From the NCBI GenBank assembly GCA_947627815.1, contig CANQXN010000075.1, positions 1 to 8,095 of the forward strand: 8,095 bases of DNA, read 5' to 3'. The notes below the pieces were generated by a model that saw only the letters and a list, made by a program, of their open reading frames with translations, was not told the origin of the DNA and made no database searches. The position numbers and the translations under genes are program-made. This document shows positions 1 through 6,532 of the stretch, piece by piece (the first letter of the stretch is position 1; every line of letters begins with the position of its first letter). This DNA comes from an uncultured Clostridia bacterium. Lineage in GTDB: Bacteria; Bacillota; Clostridia; Oscillospirales; CAG-272.

Positions 1-920
1 GTGATCCCCATGCCGAACCCGCAGGCGGGCAGGGCGGGGCCGCCAAGCTCCTTGACCAGGCCGTCGTAACGGCCGCCGCCGCAGACCGTGCTCTGGGCGC
101 CGATGTCGGGCGCGATAAACTCAAATACCGTGCGGCTGTAATAGTCGAGGCCGCGCGCCACCGAGGCGTCGACGGTATAGGAGATGTCCTGCGCTTCTAA
201 ACAGGCTTTGAGCGTGTCAAAATGCGTCCGGCAGTCCTCACAGAGGAAGTCGAGCGTTTTCGGCGCGCCTGCGGCGAGAGCGGAGCAGATCGGGCTTTTG
301 CAGTCGAGAATGCGCATGGGGTTGCGGTCAAGCCGGTCTTTGCAGGTGTCGCAAAGCTCGTCGCGATGGGTGCTGAAATAGGCGTGCAGAGCGTCGCGAT
401 AGCGGGGGCGGCAGTGCGGACAGCCGATCGAATTGATGTGGAGCGCGATGTTTTCGATGCCCAATTCTTTCAGGAAATCGTGCGCGAGCGCGATGACAGT
501 GGCGTCGGCCATGGGGGCGTCACTGCCGAAACACTCGGTGCCGAACTGGAAAAATTCGCGGGAGCGGCCGGCCTGCGGCTTTTCATAGCGAAAACAGTTG
601 ATGAGATAGAAGAGTTTTTGCGGCATCGCCTCGCCGCAGAGGCCGTTTTCGATGAGGGAGCGGACCACGCAGGCGGTCCCTTCGGGGCGCAGGGTAAAGG
701 AGCGTCCTTCCCTGTCCTCAAAGGAATACATTTCCTTTTGTACCACATCGGTGGTGCCGCCTACGCCGCGAGTAAACAGCTCGGTGGCTTCAAAGGTGGG
801 AAAACGGATCTCGGAAAAACCGAACTTCTCCGATACCCGGCGGGCGGCGGCTTCGATGGTCTGCCAAAGGGAGATTTCCCCCGGCAGAATGTCCATGGTG
901 CCGCGAGGTTTCTGTATCAT
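1..920 (-). CDS. hisS: Histidyl-tRNA synthetase, C-terminus cut off by window edge
   Basis: This cytoplasmic class II aminoacyl-tRNA synthetase charges tRNA-His with histidine using ATP. The 306 codons in the window read without a stop. They begin MIQKPRGTMDILP, the usual HisRS N-terminus. Motif 1 lies around residues 40-54, TLRPEGT at 76-82, and motif 2 (FRYEKPQAGRSREFFQFGTE) at 110-129. The histidine-specific RGLDYYSRTVFE is at 256-267 and GGGRYDGL at 281-288. The last two motifs argue for true HisS rather than the paralogue HisZ. Family members are about 420 residues, so roughly 110 residues, mainly the anticodon-binding domain, are missing. The ATG at 920 follows GAGGAAAGG (minus strand, 938-930) at good spacing. 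A cysteine-rich insertion (CxxC at 167/170, 190/193 and 227/230, plus C207 and C212) lies between motif 2 and the HisA motif. It is probably cotranscribed with the zinc-ribbon gene 36 nt upstream. Confidence 0.97.
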   Translation of the reverse strand, partial: MIQKPRGTMDILPGEISLWQTIEAAARRVSEKFGFSEIRFPTFEATELFTRGVGGTTDVVQKEMYSFEDREGRSFTLRPEGTACVVRSLIENGLCGEAMPQKLFYLINCFRYEKPQAGRSREFFQFGTECFGSDAPMADATVIALAHDFLKELGIENIALHINSIGCPHCRPRYRDALHAYFSTHRDELCDTCKDRLDRNPMRILDCKSPICSALAAGAPKTLDFLCEDCRTHFDTLKACLEAQDISYTVDASVARGLDYYSRTVFEFIAPDIGAQSTVCGGGRYDGLVKELGGPALPACGFGMGI

Positions 921-956
921 ATCTTTTTACCTTTCCTCGGGACTTGGGGCGAGATG

Positions 957-1484
957 TCACAGCATACTGTCGAGCAGCGCTTCTAACTGCGGGGCAAGAA
1001 CCGCCACATACACGATGGTGAAGACGATCGAAACGACGAGCATGACAATCGAGAGGATCAGCGCGGTGCGCTCTTTTTTCTTGGCGATTTCCAGCGTGGG
1101 GGAATTTTTGACCTGTAGGGTGACGACAAGAGAAATGATGCCGAAGATGAGCGAGAAGAACATGGTGATGATCGAGAGAACCAGCGGCAGCGTGGGCGTT
1201 TTGATCGGCGCCTGATTGTACATTTGATTCATTCCCTGATTGTACCCCGGGTTGTAACCCTGATTGTAACCGGGGCCGAAGGGATCAAAGGGCTGACCCT
1301 GCCCTTGACGCTGATTCTGATTTGTACCGCCGAAGGAGCTGCCCTTCTCTCCGCCGTTTGTATTGGCGGCGTCATTGGACATGTTGTCGGCGTCGCGCGG
1401 GTCTTCCTGCATTTTTGCGCCGCAGCTGCTGCAGAATTTCGCGTCGTCCGGCAGCATGGCGTTGCATTTGGGACAAAAAATCAT
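957..1484 (-). CDS. Zinc-ribbon protein with two membrane helices, function unknown
   Basis: The 175-residue protein has three parts. An N-terminal zinc ribbon has C4-x2-C7-x10-C18-x2-C21, the C-terminal pair within CSSCG. A polar, disordered linker at about 25-95 is rich in Asn, Gln, Gly and Tyr and contains YNQG/YNPG tandem repeats at about 73-85. A C-terminal membrane domain has two hydrophobic helices near 99-123 and 140-164, separated by a short basic stretch (KKKER). The ribbon and both helix ends would be on the same side, most likely the cytoplasm. Many Gram-positive proteins share this zinc-ribbon plus small membrane domain plan, some with DUF4190-like helices, and their roles are mostly unknown, so I give no function. 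The ATG at 1484 is chosen because AGGAGG sits at 1494-1489 and the family-like MIFCPKC begins there. An in-frame TTG at 1538 lies within the predicted promoter, so it is unlikely. The gene stops 36 nt before hisS. Confidence 0.9.
   Translation of the reverse strand: MIFCPKCNAMLPDDAKFCSSCGAKMQEDPRDADNMSNDAANTNGGEKGSSFGGTNQNQRQGQGQPFDPFGPGYNQGYNPGYNQGMNQMYNQAPIKTPTLPLVLSIITMFFSLIFGIISLVVTLQVKNSPTLEIAKKKERTALILSIVMLVVSIVFTIVYVAVLAPQLEALLDSML
1240..1275 (-). repeat. Three imperfect 12-bp tandem repeats encoding YNxG units
   Basis: On the plus strand three consecutive 12-mers, TTGTACCCCGGG, TTGTAACCCTGA and TTGTAACCGGGG, differ at a few positions each. On the coding strand they give the 4-residue YNQG/YNPG repeat in the linker of the zinc-ribbon protein. 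The repeat is in frame, so unit gain or loss would keep the protein readable. Confidence 0.8.
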
Positions 1485-1526
1485 AGTACCTCCTGTATTC
1501 TGCAAAAAATTTCTGATTTCATATGC

Positions 1527-1555
1527 AGTATACCACAAAAAAGAGGCGTTTTCAA
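1527..1555 (-). promoter_or_regulatory. Sigma-A-type promoter for the zinc-ribbon gene and hisS
   Basis: Read on the minus strand, TTGAAA (1555-1550) is followed after 17 nt by TATACT (1532-1527). The base triplet TGG just before the -10 makes it an extended -10. Five of six bases match at TATAAT and four of six at TTGACA. Predicted transcription starts near 1520, leaving a leader of about 36 nt that carries the AGGAGG ribosome binding site. Confidence 0.75.
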
Positions 1556-1565
1556 GATTTTGCCC

Positions 1566-1586
1566 TGAAAAAGCGGGAATTTTTCA
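1566..1586. repeat. Perfect 7-bp inverted repeat between the divergent promoters
   Basis: TGAAAAA (1566-1572), a 7-nt centre GCGGGAA, then TTTTTCA (1580-1586). It lies just upstream of the -35 of the minus-strand promoter and about 48 bp upstream of the -35 of the miaB promoter. It could be an operator, or simply AT-rich UP-element sequence. No known regulator box is recognised. Confidence 0.35.
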
Positions 1587-1612
1587 AATTCTTTTTAAAC
1601 CCGGGTGTTTTT

Positions 1613-1646
1613 TCTCTTTTTTTGCCTTGCGGCTTGCAAAAAGAGA
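1613..1646. repeat. Imperfect inverted repeat overlapping the miaB -35 element
   Basis: The left arm TCTCTTTTTTTGC (1613-1625) pairs with the right arm GCAAAAAGAGA (1636-1646), with a 2-nt bulge in the T run and a 10-nt centre. The right arm covers the -35 hexamer at 1634-1639, the usual place for a repressor site. Three TTGC copies (1622, 1627, 1634) lie in the same stretch. It is not a terminator: no T run follows the right arm. Confidence 0.4.
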
Positions 1647-1662
1647 CAAAGTGTGTTAAAAT
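1634..1662 (+). promoter_or_regulatory. Sigma-A-type promoter for the miaB-mutS-mutL operon
   Basis: TTGCAA (1634-1639), a 17-nt spacer, then TAAAAT (1657-1662), preceded by TGT, which gives an extended -10. Transcription is predicted to start near 1669, leaving a leader of about 86 nt before the miaB ATG. It faces away from the minus-strand promoter, and the two -35 boxes are about 80 bp apart. No second promoter of similar quality was seen in the short gaps downstream, so it probably serves the whole block. Confidence 0.75.
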
Positions 1663-1668
1663 ATCATC

Positions 1669-1743
1669 ATGATACGATGGCGTAGAGTGTCCGGCCGTTT
1701 TAAAAAGCGCCGCGCTCGTTTGGCGCCCGAATCCTTCCTTTGA
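1669..1743 (+). CDS. Possible leaderless upstream ORF, 24 basic residues
   Basis: An ATG at 1669, exactly at the predicted transcription start, opens a 24-codon frame starting MIRWRRVSGR and ending at TGA 1741-1743. That is 11 nt before the miaB ATG and just before its ribosome binding site. The peptide has seven Arg and two Lys against one Glu. No Shine-Dalgarno precedes it, so it could be translated only as a leaderless message. A GCGCC/GGCGC hairpin (1707-1726) lies inside it. An ORF of this size can arise by chance in such sequence, so this is a candidate only. Confidence 0.25.
   Translation: MIRWRRVSGRFKKRRARLAPESFL
1707..1726 (+). other. Small hairpin in the miaB leader
   Basis: GCGCC (1707-1711) and GGCGC (1722-1726) form a five-base-pair GC stem with a 10-nt loop in the untranslated leader. 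No T run follows, so it is not an intrinsic terminator. It does not resemble a known riboswitch or T-box. Confidence 0.3.
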
Positions 1744-1754
1744 CTGGAGCAGGT

Positions 1755-3167
1755 ATGAAAGTGGACAGAACGCTGCCCGCCGATCTCATCGCGCGGCAGT
1801 ATGACTATATGGAACGCGTCAGAGCATGGAATCCGCCCGGCCTTATGGCGCATATTTTGACCTTTGGCTGTCAGCAGAACGAGGCGGACAGCGAGCGTAT
1901 CGCCGGCATGGCCGAGGCCATGGGCTACACCCTCACCGACAACGCGGCCGAGGCCGACCTCATTGTGATCAACACCTGCGCCGTGCGGGAACACGCCGAA
2001 TTGAAAGCGCTTTCCGTCACGGGGCAGTTCAAGCATCTGAAACAGGAAAAAAAGCATCTTGTCATCGCCATGTGCGGCTGTATGGTGTCGCAGGAACACC
2101 GCAAAGACAGCATCAAGGCAAGCTATCCCTATGTGGATTTTATTTTCGGCACCTCCAAACTCTATACCTTCCCCGAGATTCTTTACGACTGCCTCGTCAC
2201 GCGCAAGCGGAAATTTTATCTCGACGCCGGCGACCCCGGCAATGTGCCGGAGGGCTTGCCGGTGGCGCGGGCTTCCTCCTTCAAAGCGTGGGTTTCTATC
2301 ATGTACGGCTGCAACAATTTCTGCACCTACTGCATCGTGCCTTATGTGCGGGGCAGGGAACGCAGCCGCCGTCGGGAGGAAGTCATTGCCGAGGTGAAGG
2401 CGCTTGCCGACGCGGGCTATCGCGAAATCACCCTCTTGGGGCAGAATGTCAATTCCTACGGCAAGGATCTCTATGACGGGTATGATTTTGCCGATCTTCT
2501 CGCCGATCTTGCCGTCCTGCCCGGCGACTTTGTTCTGCGCTTTATGACCAGCCATCCGAAGGACGCTTCCCAAAAGCTTGTGGATGTCATGGCGGCTCAT
2601 CCCAAAATTGCCAAAGCCTTCCACCTGCCCCTGCAATCGGGCAGCGACCGGATCCTTTCCGCCATGAACCGGCATTATGACGGCAAAACCTATCTTGCGT
2701 TTGTCTCCTATCTGCGGGAGAAAATGCCGGACTGCGCGCTCACCACCGATATCATCGTCGGCTTTCCCGGCGAGACCGAAGAGGATTTTGAAGCGACGCT
2801 TGCCATGCTTGCCCGGGTACAGTACGACAATATTTATTCCTTTCTTTTCTCGCCCCGCAAAGGCACAAAGGCGGCCGTCATGCCCGATCAGGTGCCGGAG
2901 GAAGTGAAAAAAGCGCGGTTTGAACGCCTGCTCACCCTGCAAAACGATATTTCCAGGCAAAAGAACGAGGCGCTTGTCGGCAAGACCCTCACCGTTTTAG
3001 TCGAGGGCAGGAGCAAAACCGATGACACCAAACTCACCGGCCGCAGCGAGAGCAACCGTTTGGTTCATTTTGAAGGGGCGGACAGCCTCATCGGGCGCTT
3101 AGCGCGCGTCAGGGTTCTGCGGGCGGACATTCACGCCTTATACGGCTGTCTTGCCGACGATCGCTGA
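1755..3167 (+). CDS. miaB: tRNA-2-methylthio-N6-dimethylallyladenosine synthase MiaB
   Basis: This cytoplasmic radical-SAM enzyme adds a methylthio group to i6A37 of tRNAs that read codons starting with U. The 470-residue protein has the full family layout. The N-terminal UPF0004 domain has cluster cysteines C39 (TFGCQQNEADSER), C75 (NTCAVREHAE) and C109 (CGCM). The radical-SAM core has the CxxxCxxC motif at C186, C190 and C193 (YGCNNFCTYCIVPYVRGRE), followed by LGQNVNSYG. A C-terminal TRAM RNA-binding domain lies at about 405-467. The GRERSR signature and HFEG in TRAM favour MiaB over the paralogues MtaB and RimO. The ATG at 1755 is preceded by GGAG at 1746-1749. An in-frame TTG at 1740 has no ribosome binding site. 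It is the first gene of the mutS-mutL operon, as in Bacillus. Confidence 0.97.
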   Translation: MKVDRTLPADLIARQYDYMERVRAWNPPGLMAHILTFGCQQNEADSERIAGMAEAMGYTLTDNAAEADLIVINTCAVREHAELKALSVTGQFKHLKQEKKHLVIAMCGCMVSQEHRKDSIKASYPYVDFIFGTSKLYTFPEILYDCLVTRKRKFYLDAGDPGNVPEGLPVARASSFKAWVSIMYGCNNFCTYCIVPYVRGRERSRRREEVIAEVKALADAGYREITLLGQNVNSYGKDLYDGYDFADLLADLAVLPGDFVLRFMTSHPKDASQKLVDVMAAHPKIAKAFHLPLQSGSDRILSAMNRHYDGKTYLAFVSYLREKMPDCALTTDIIVGFPGETEEDFEATLAMLARVQYDNIYSFLFSPRKGTKAAVMPDQVPEEVKKARFERLLTLQNDISRQKNEALVGKTLTVLVEGRSKTDDTKLTGRSESNRLVHFEGADSLIGRLARVRVLRADIHALYGCLADDR

Positions 3168-3212
3168 TCCGCGCCGCTATAAGAATTACAAGACAAGCAA
3201 GGAGAAACCCCC

Positions 3213-3593
3213 ATGGAAATCAATGAAATGGCCATTATGATTGGACAAAGAATGAAGCAGGAAGAGGCGGCCAAACGCTTTCTTGCCGCCCGAGAGGCCT
3301 ATAACGCCTGCGAGGAACTGCGCACCGCCTTTTCGGAATACAATGTACAGCGCATGGTCTTGCAGGAAGAGGCCAACAAGGAAGAGATTGACAATGAACT
3401 TGTCAAGCGCATCGATACCCGCATCGACGAACTTTTTGCCTTTATCACAGGACACCCTTTGTATGTGGAAATGGAAGCGGCGCAGGAAGCGCTGAATCAG
3501 GAGATCCGCCGGGTGATGGACATTGTCACGGCGCAGATCACGGGAGAAACGGGCTGTACGCACGACTGCTCCACCTGCGGCGGCTGCCACTGA
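3213..3593 (+). CDS. YlbF/YmcA (RicF/RicA) family protein with cysteine tail
   Basis: This is a 126-residue, mostly helical, charged soluble protein of the Com_YlbF/DUF964 type. Residues 1-110 read as amphipathic helices. The C-terminus ends in GCTHDCSTCGGCH, giving C115, C119, C122 and C125 (Cx3Cx2Cx2C). In B. subtilis the relatives RicA (YmcA) and RicF (YlbF) join RicT in a complex that binds Fe-S clusters through such cysteines and affects RNase Y-dependent mRNA processing, competence, biofilm formation and sporulation. Its position between miaB and mutS is that of ymcA, but the glycine-spaced cysteine tail looks more like YlbF as I recall it, so I assign no symbol. AAGGAG at 3199-3204 fixes the ATG at 3213, 45 nt after miaB. 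Family assignment is firm; taking part in a Ric-like complex is inference. Confidence 0.87.
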   Translation: MEINEMAIMIGQRMKQEEAAKRFLAAREAYNACEELRTAFSEYNVQRMVLQEEANKEEIDNELVKRIDTRIDELFAFITGHPLYVEMEAAQEALNQEIRRVMDIVTAQITGETGCTHDCSTCGGCH

Positions 3594-3645
3594 CGGTTTC
3601 GGGGCTTTTTCCTGAAAAAAGGAAGTAGAAAGAGAGGACAGGGTC

Positions 3646-6222
3646 ATGGCGCTTTCCCCCATGATGAAGCAATATTTGGAAGTCAAGCAGGAATACGACG
3701 ACGCGATCCTCTTTTTCCGCATCGGCGATTTTTACGAGATGTTCTACGACGACGCGAAAATCGCGTCCAAGGAGCTGGATCTCGTACTCACCGGCAAACA
3801 GTGCGGAGAGGAGGAACGGGCGCCGATGTGCGGCGTTCCCTTCCACGCGGCCGATGTCTATATCGGCAAGCTGGTGGAAAAGGGATACAAGGTCGTGATC
3901 TGCGAACAGACCGAGGATCCCGCGCTTGCGGCGGGGCTGGTCAAACGCGATGTGGTGCGGGTGGTGACGCCCGGCACCGTGATCGATGAAAAACAGCTCG
4001 CGGGCGGCAAAAACAACTATCTCTGCGCCATGCTGATCACCAAGGAAAACAGCGCTCTTTGCTTTGCCGATGTCTCCACCGGCGAACTGCGGGCGACGCT
4101 TTTGCCCCCCGGCGAATCCTATTTGATCAACGAACTGTCGGTCTACGCCCCCCGCGAGATCCTCGTGGGCGGCGCCTATGAGGGCGAAGGCGGCCTTGCC
4201 GCCTTTCTCACCGACCGGCTCCACGCCGTTGTCGACCGTGAGGAGGAAGAAGTGTTTGAACCAAGCGCCGCAAAAGAGGAAGCGATGGCGCTTTTCGGCG
4301 CCGCTTTGGAAAACGCGCCTCTTCCCGTGGTACTTGCGGTAGGGGGTCTGGCCTCTTATCTCAAAAAGACGCAGAAAATCGATCTCGGTTATCTGAAAGC
4401 GCCTGTCCTTTACGATGCCACGGCGTATATGGCCATCGACGCCGCCTCGCGGCGCAACCTTGAAATCACCGAAAGCCTGCGCACCAGAGAAAAGCGGGGG
4501 ACGCTGCTCTGGGTGCTCGATAAGACCCATACGGCGCTGGGCGCCCGGCTCTTGCGCAAATGGCTGGATATGCCCTTGATCGATCCCAACGCGATTGCCA
4601 AACGGCAGGACGCGGTGGAAGAATTTTATAACGACTTTGTCCTTTGCCGCAAGATCGCCGACCTGCTCAAACCGGCGCTCGATTTGGAACGGATCATGAC
4701 CCGCGTGGTCTACGGCACCGCCAACGCCAAAGACCTGCGGGCGCTGGCCTCGACCATCGCCGTTCTGCCTCTGTTAAAGGAGGCGCTGGCGGGCTGCCAT
4801 TCTTCGCCCCTCGCCGCGCTTTCCGGCGATCTGGATCCTCTGACCGATCTTTTTGACATCATTACCGGCACGATTGTGGAGGAACCGCCCTTTTCGGTGC
4901 GGGAAGGCGGCATGATCCAGTTAGGCGTCAACGAGGAACTCGACCGCCTGCGCTCGGTCAGAGACAATTCCAAGGCGCTTCTTGACAGCATCGAGCGCCG
5001 CGAGAGGGAAGCCACCGGTATTAAAAATCTGAAAATCGGCTTCAACCGGGTGTTCGGCTACTATATCGAGGTGTCGAAATCCAATTTGGCCGAGGTGCCG
5101 GATCGTTATATTCGCAAACAGACCCTGACCGGCGGGGAGCGTTTCATCACGCCCGAACTCAAGGAAACCGAAGCGACCATTTTGGGGGCATCCGACAGAA
5201 TTTGCGCCATGGAATATGAAATTTTCCGCCAGATTTCCTCTCATGTGGCGGACAGCGTGAGGCGCTTGCAGGCGGGGGCGGACGCCATCGCGCTCGCCGA
5301 TGTCTACAGCACGCTGGCCGCCGTGGCGGTGAACAACCACTATGTCCGGCCGGAAGTGGATCTTTCCGATGTCATTGACATCAAAGAGGGGCGGCACCCG
5401 GTGGTGGAACAGATCACAGGCCGCGAGGCCTTCGTCCCCAACGATACCCATTTGGATACCGGCTACCATCGCTTGATGATCCTTACCGGCCCCAACATGG
5501 CGGGCAAATCCACCTATATGCGGCAAATCGCCCTGATCTGCCTCTTGGCGCAGACCGGCTCCTTTGTGCCGGCCGCCGAAGCGCGGATCGGCATTGTGGA
5601 TAAACTCTTTACCCGCGTGGGGGCGTCTGACGATCTGGCCAGCGGGCAATCCACCTTTATGCTCGAAATGAGCGAGGTTGCCTATATTCTGAAAAACGCG
5701 ACCGCCCGCAGTCTGATCATTTATGACGAGATCGGGCGCGGCACCTCCACCTTTGACGGCATGAGCATCGCCAAAGCCGTGGCGGAATACACCGCCGGCA
5801 AAAAAATCGGCGCGCGCACGCTGTTTGCCACTCACTATCACGAGCTTTGCGAATTGGGCGACCGGGTGGACGGCATCGTGAACTACTCTATCATCGCGAG
5901 AAAAAAGGACAAAGGCGTGGTATTTCTGCGCAAGATTGTAAAGGGCGCCGCCGATGACAGTTACGGCATCGAGGTGGCGCAGCTCGCCGGCGTACCCTCT
6001 CCCGTGGTCAAGCGCGCCAAGGAAGTGCTTGCCGAATTGGAAGCCCAGGGGGGCATGAAACGCGACTTCCGCAAAGACGCGGGTCCCGACCCCGACACCA
6101 TTTCGTTCGGCGAGTATCTCGAAAAAGAGGCGGCGGAGAAGATCCGCATGGCCGATGTGGACAGTATGACGCCGCTCGACGCGCTGGTCTTTCTCTCCGA
6201 ACTCAAAAAAATTCTTTCCTGA
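3646..6222 (+). CDS. mutS: DNA mismatch repair protein MutS
   Basis: MutS recognises mismatches and small loops as a dimer and recruits MutL in an ATP-dependent way. The 858-residue protein has all domains. The N-terminal mismatch-binding domain has the F29-Y30-E31 wedge in GDFYEMFYDDA. Connector, lever and clamp domains fill the centre. The ABC ATPase has Walker A GPNMAGKST at 615-623, the STFMLEMSE signature region, Walker B LIIYDE ending at D694-E695 with GRGTSTFDG following, and ATHYHEL at 728-734. A C-terminal dimerisation segment ends MTPLDALVFLSELKKILS. The length equals, as I recall, that of B. subtilis MutS. The segment around 817-825 (DTISFGEYL) sits where Bacillus MutS carries its beta-clamp motif QLSFF, but key positions differ. 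GAGG at 3634-3637 precedes the ATG. The gap from the YlbF-like gene is 52 nt, with no cotE between. Confidence 0.99.
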   Translation: MALSPMMKQYLEVKQEYDDAILFFRIGDFYEMFYDDAKIASKELDLVLTGKQCGEEERAPMCGVPFHAADVYIGKLVEKGYKVVICEQTEDPALAAGLVKRDVVRVVTPGTVIDEKQLAGGKNNYLCAMLITKENSALCFADVSTGELRATLLPPGESYLINELSVYAPREILVGGAYEGEGGLAAFLTDRLHAVVDREEEEVFEPSAAKEEAMALFGAALENAPLPVVLAVGGLASYLKKTQKIDLGYLKAPVLYDATAYMAIDAASRRNLEITESLRTREKRGTLLWVLDKTHTALGARLLRKWLDMPLIDPNAIAKRQDAVEEFYNDFVLCRKIADLLKPALDLERIMTRVVYGTANAKDLRALASTIAVLPLLKEALAGCHSSPLAALSGDLDPLTDLFDIITGTIVEEPPFSVREGGMIQLGVNEELDRLRSVRDNSKALLDSIERREREATGIKNLKIGFNRVFGYYIEVSKSNLAEVPDRYIRKQTLTGGERFITPELKETEATILGASDRICAMEYEIFRQISSHVADSVRRLQAGADAIALADVYSTLAAVAVNNHYVRPEVDLSDVIDIKEGRHPVVEQITGREAFVPNDTHLDTGYHRLMILTGPNMAGKSTYMRQIALICLLAQTGSFVPAAEARIGIVDKLFTRVGASDDLASGQSTFMLEMSEVAYILKNATARSLIIYDEIGRGTSTFDGMSIAKAVAEYTAGKKIGARTLFATHYHELCELGDRVDGIVNYSIIARKKDKGVVFLRKIVKGAADDSYGIEVAQLAGVPSPVVKRAKEVLAELEAQGGMKRDFRKDAGPDPDTISFGEYLEKEAAEKIRMADVDSMTPLDALVFLSELKKILS

Positions 6223-6252
6223 TTTTGGAACTTCTGAAAGGAGACACTGCCA

Positions 6253-6522
6253 ATGGAAAACAAAAACCGGAAAAAAGAAAAAAGCTTCTGCGCCAAAGTG
6301 ATGAACACGCTGGGCAAAGCGGTGTTTTTTGCGCTGATTTTCCCCTATCAGATCATCGTCAACCGCAAGGAATCGAAATTTACGATCCGCTCTCTCTTGT
6401 TCTGCCTCTCCAAAGAGAAAGACAGCGACGGGAAAGCCAACATCACGGTGGATATCCCCGGCTTTGCGCTGCCATGCGGGAAAAAGGGCAAGGAACGCGG
6501 CGATGCCAAAGACGCCCAATAA
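6253..6522 (+). CDS. Unrecognised 89-residue protein between mutS and mutL
   Basis: I do not recognise this protein. The first ten residues are strongly basic (MENKNRKKEK). One hydrophobic segment follows at about 18-36 (TLGKAVFFALIFPYQIIVN), then a basic and polar stretch with C51 in LLFCLSK, a short hydrophobic patch around 62-75 (NITVDIPGFALP) and a charged tail. It looks like a single-pass or peripheral membrane protein with a cytoplasmic basic N-terminus. No signal-peptidase site is obvious. Evidence that it is real: AAAGGAG at 6237-6243, nine bases before the ATG, tight packing (30 nt after mutS, 52 nt before mutL) and the operon strand. An overlapping frame that starts with TTG at 6225 has no ribosome binding site and is rejected. 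B. subtilis has nothing at this point. Any link to mismatch repair is not shown. Confidence 0.75.
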   Translation: MENKNRKKEKSFCAKVMNTLGKAVFFALIFPYQIIVNRKESKFTIRSLLFCLSKEKDSDGKANITVDIPGFALPCGKKGKERGDAKDAQ

Positions 6523-6532
6523 GGCGCAACCC

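Noticed and set aside
222..986. 254-codon plus-strand frame opposite hisS
   Set aside because: The minus strand encodes clear HisRS motifs over the same bases. This frame also crosses the hisS ribosome binding site and the end of the next gene.
1595..1623. CCCGGG palindrome followed by T-rich sequence, terminator-like
   Set aside because: The stem would have no loop, no gene on the plus strand ends upstream of it, and it lies between two divergent promoters.
1662..1674. TATCA-TCA-TGATA symmetry at the predicted miaB transcription start
   Set aside because: The five-base arms overlap the last base of the -10 hexamer and are too short to separate from chance.
1669..1754. Riboswitch or T-box in the miaB leader
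   Set aside because: The leader is only about 86 nt with one five-base-pair hairpin, no terminator and no T-box or riboswitch core motif.
1656..2960. 434-codon open frame on the minus strand opposite miaB
   Set aside because: It is a codon-bias shadow of miaB, with no recognisable motif and no ribosome binding site noted.
3600..3627. Possible terminator between the YlbF-like gene and mutS
   Set aside because: The TTTTTCC/GGAAAAAA-like symmetry gives only a short A/T stem with almost no loop and no downstream T run.
3538..4530. 330-codon open frame on the minus strand opposite the mutS start
   Set aside because: It is antisense to the conserved MutS N-terminal domain, and its composition is typical of a shadow frame.
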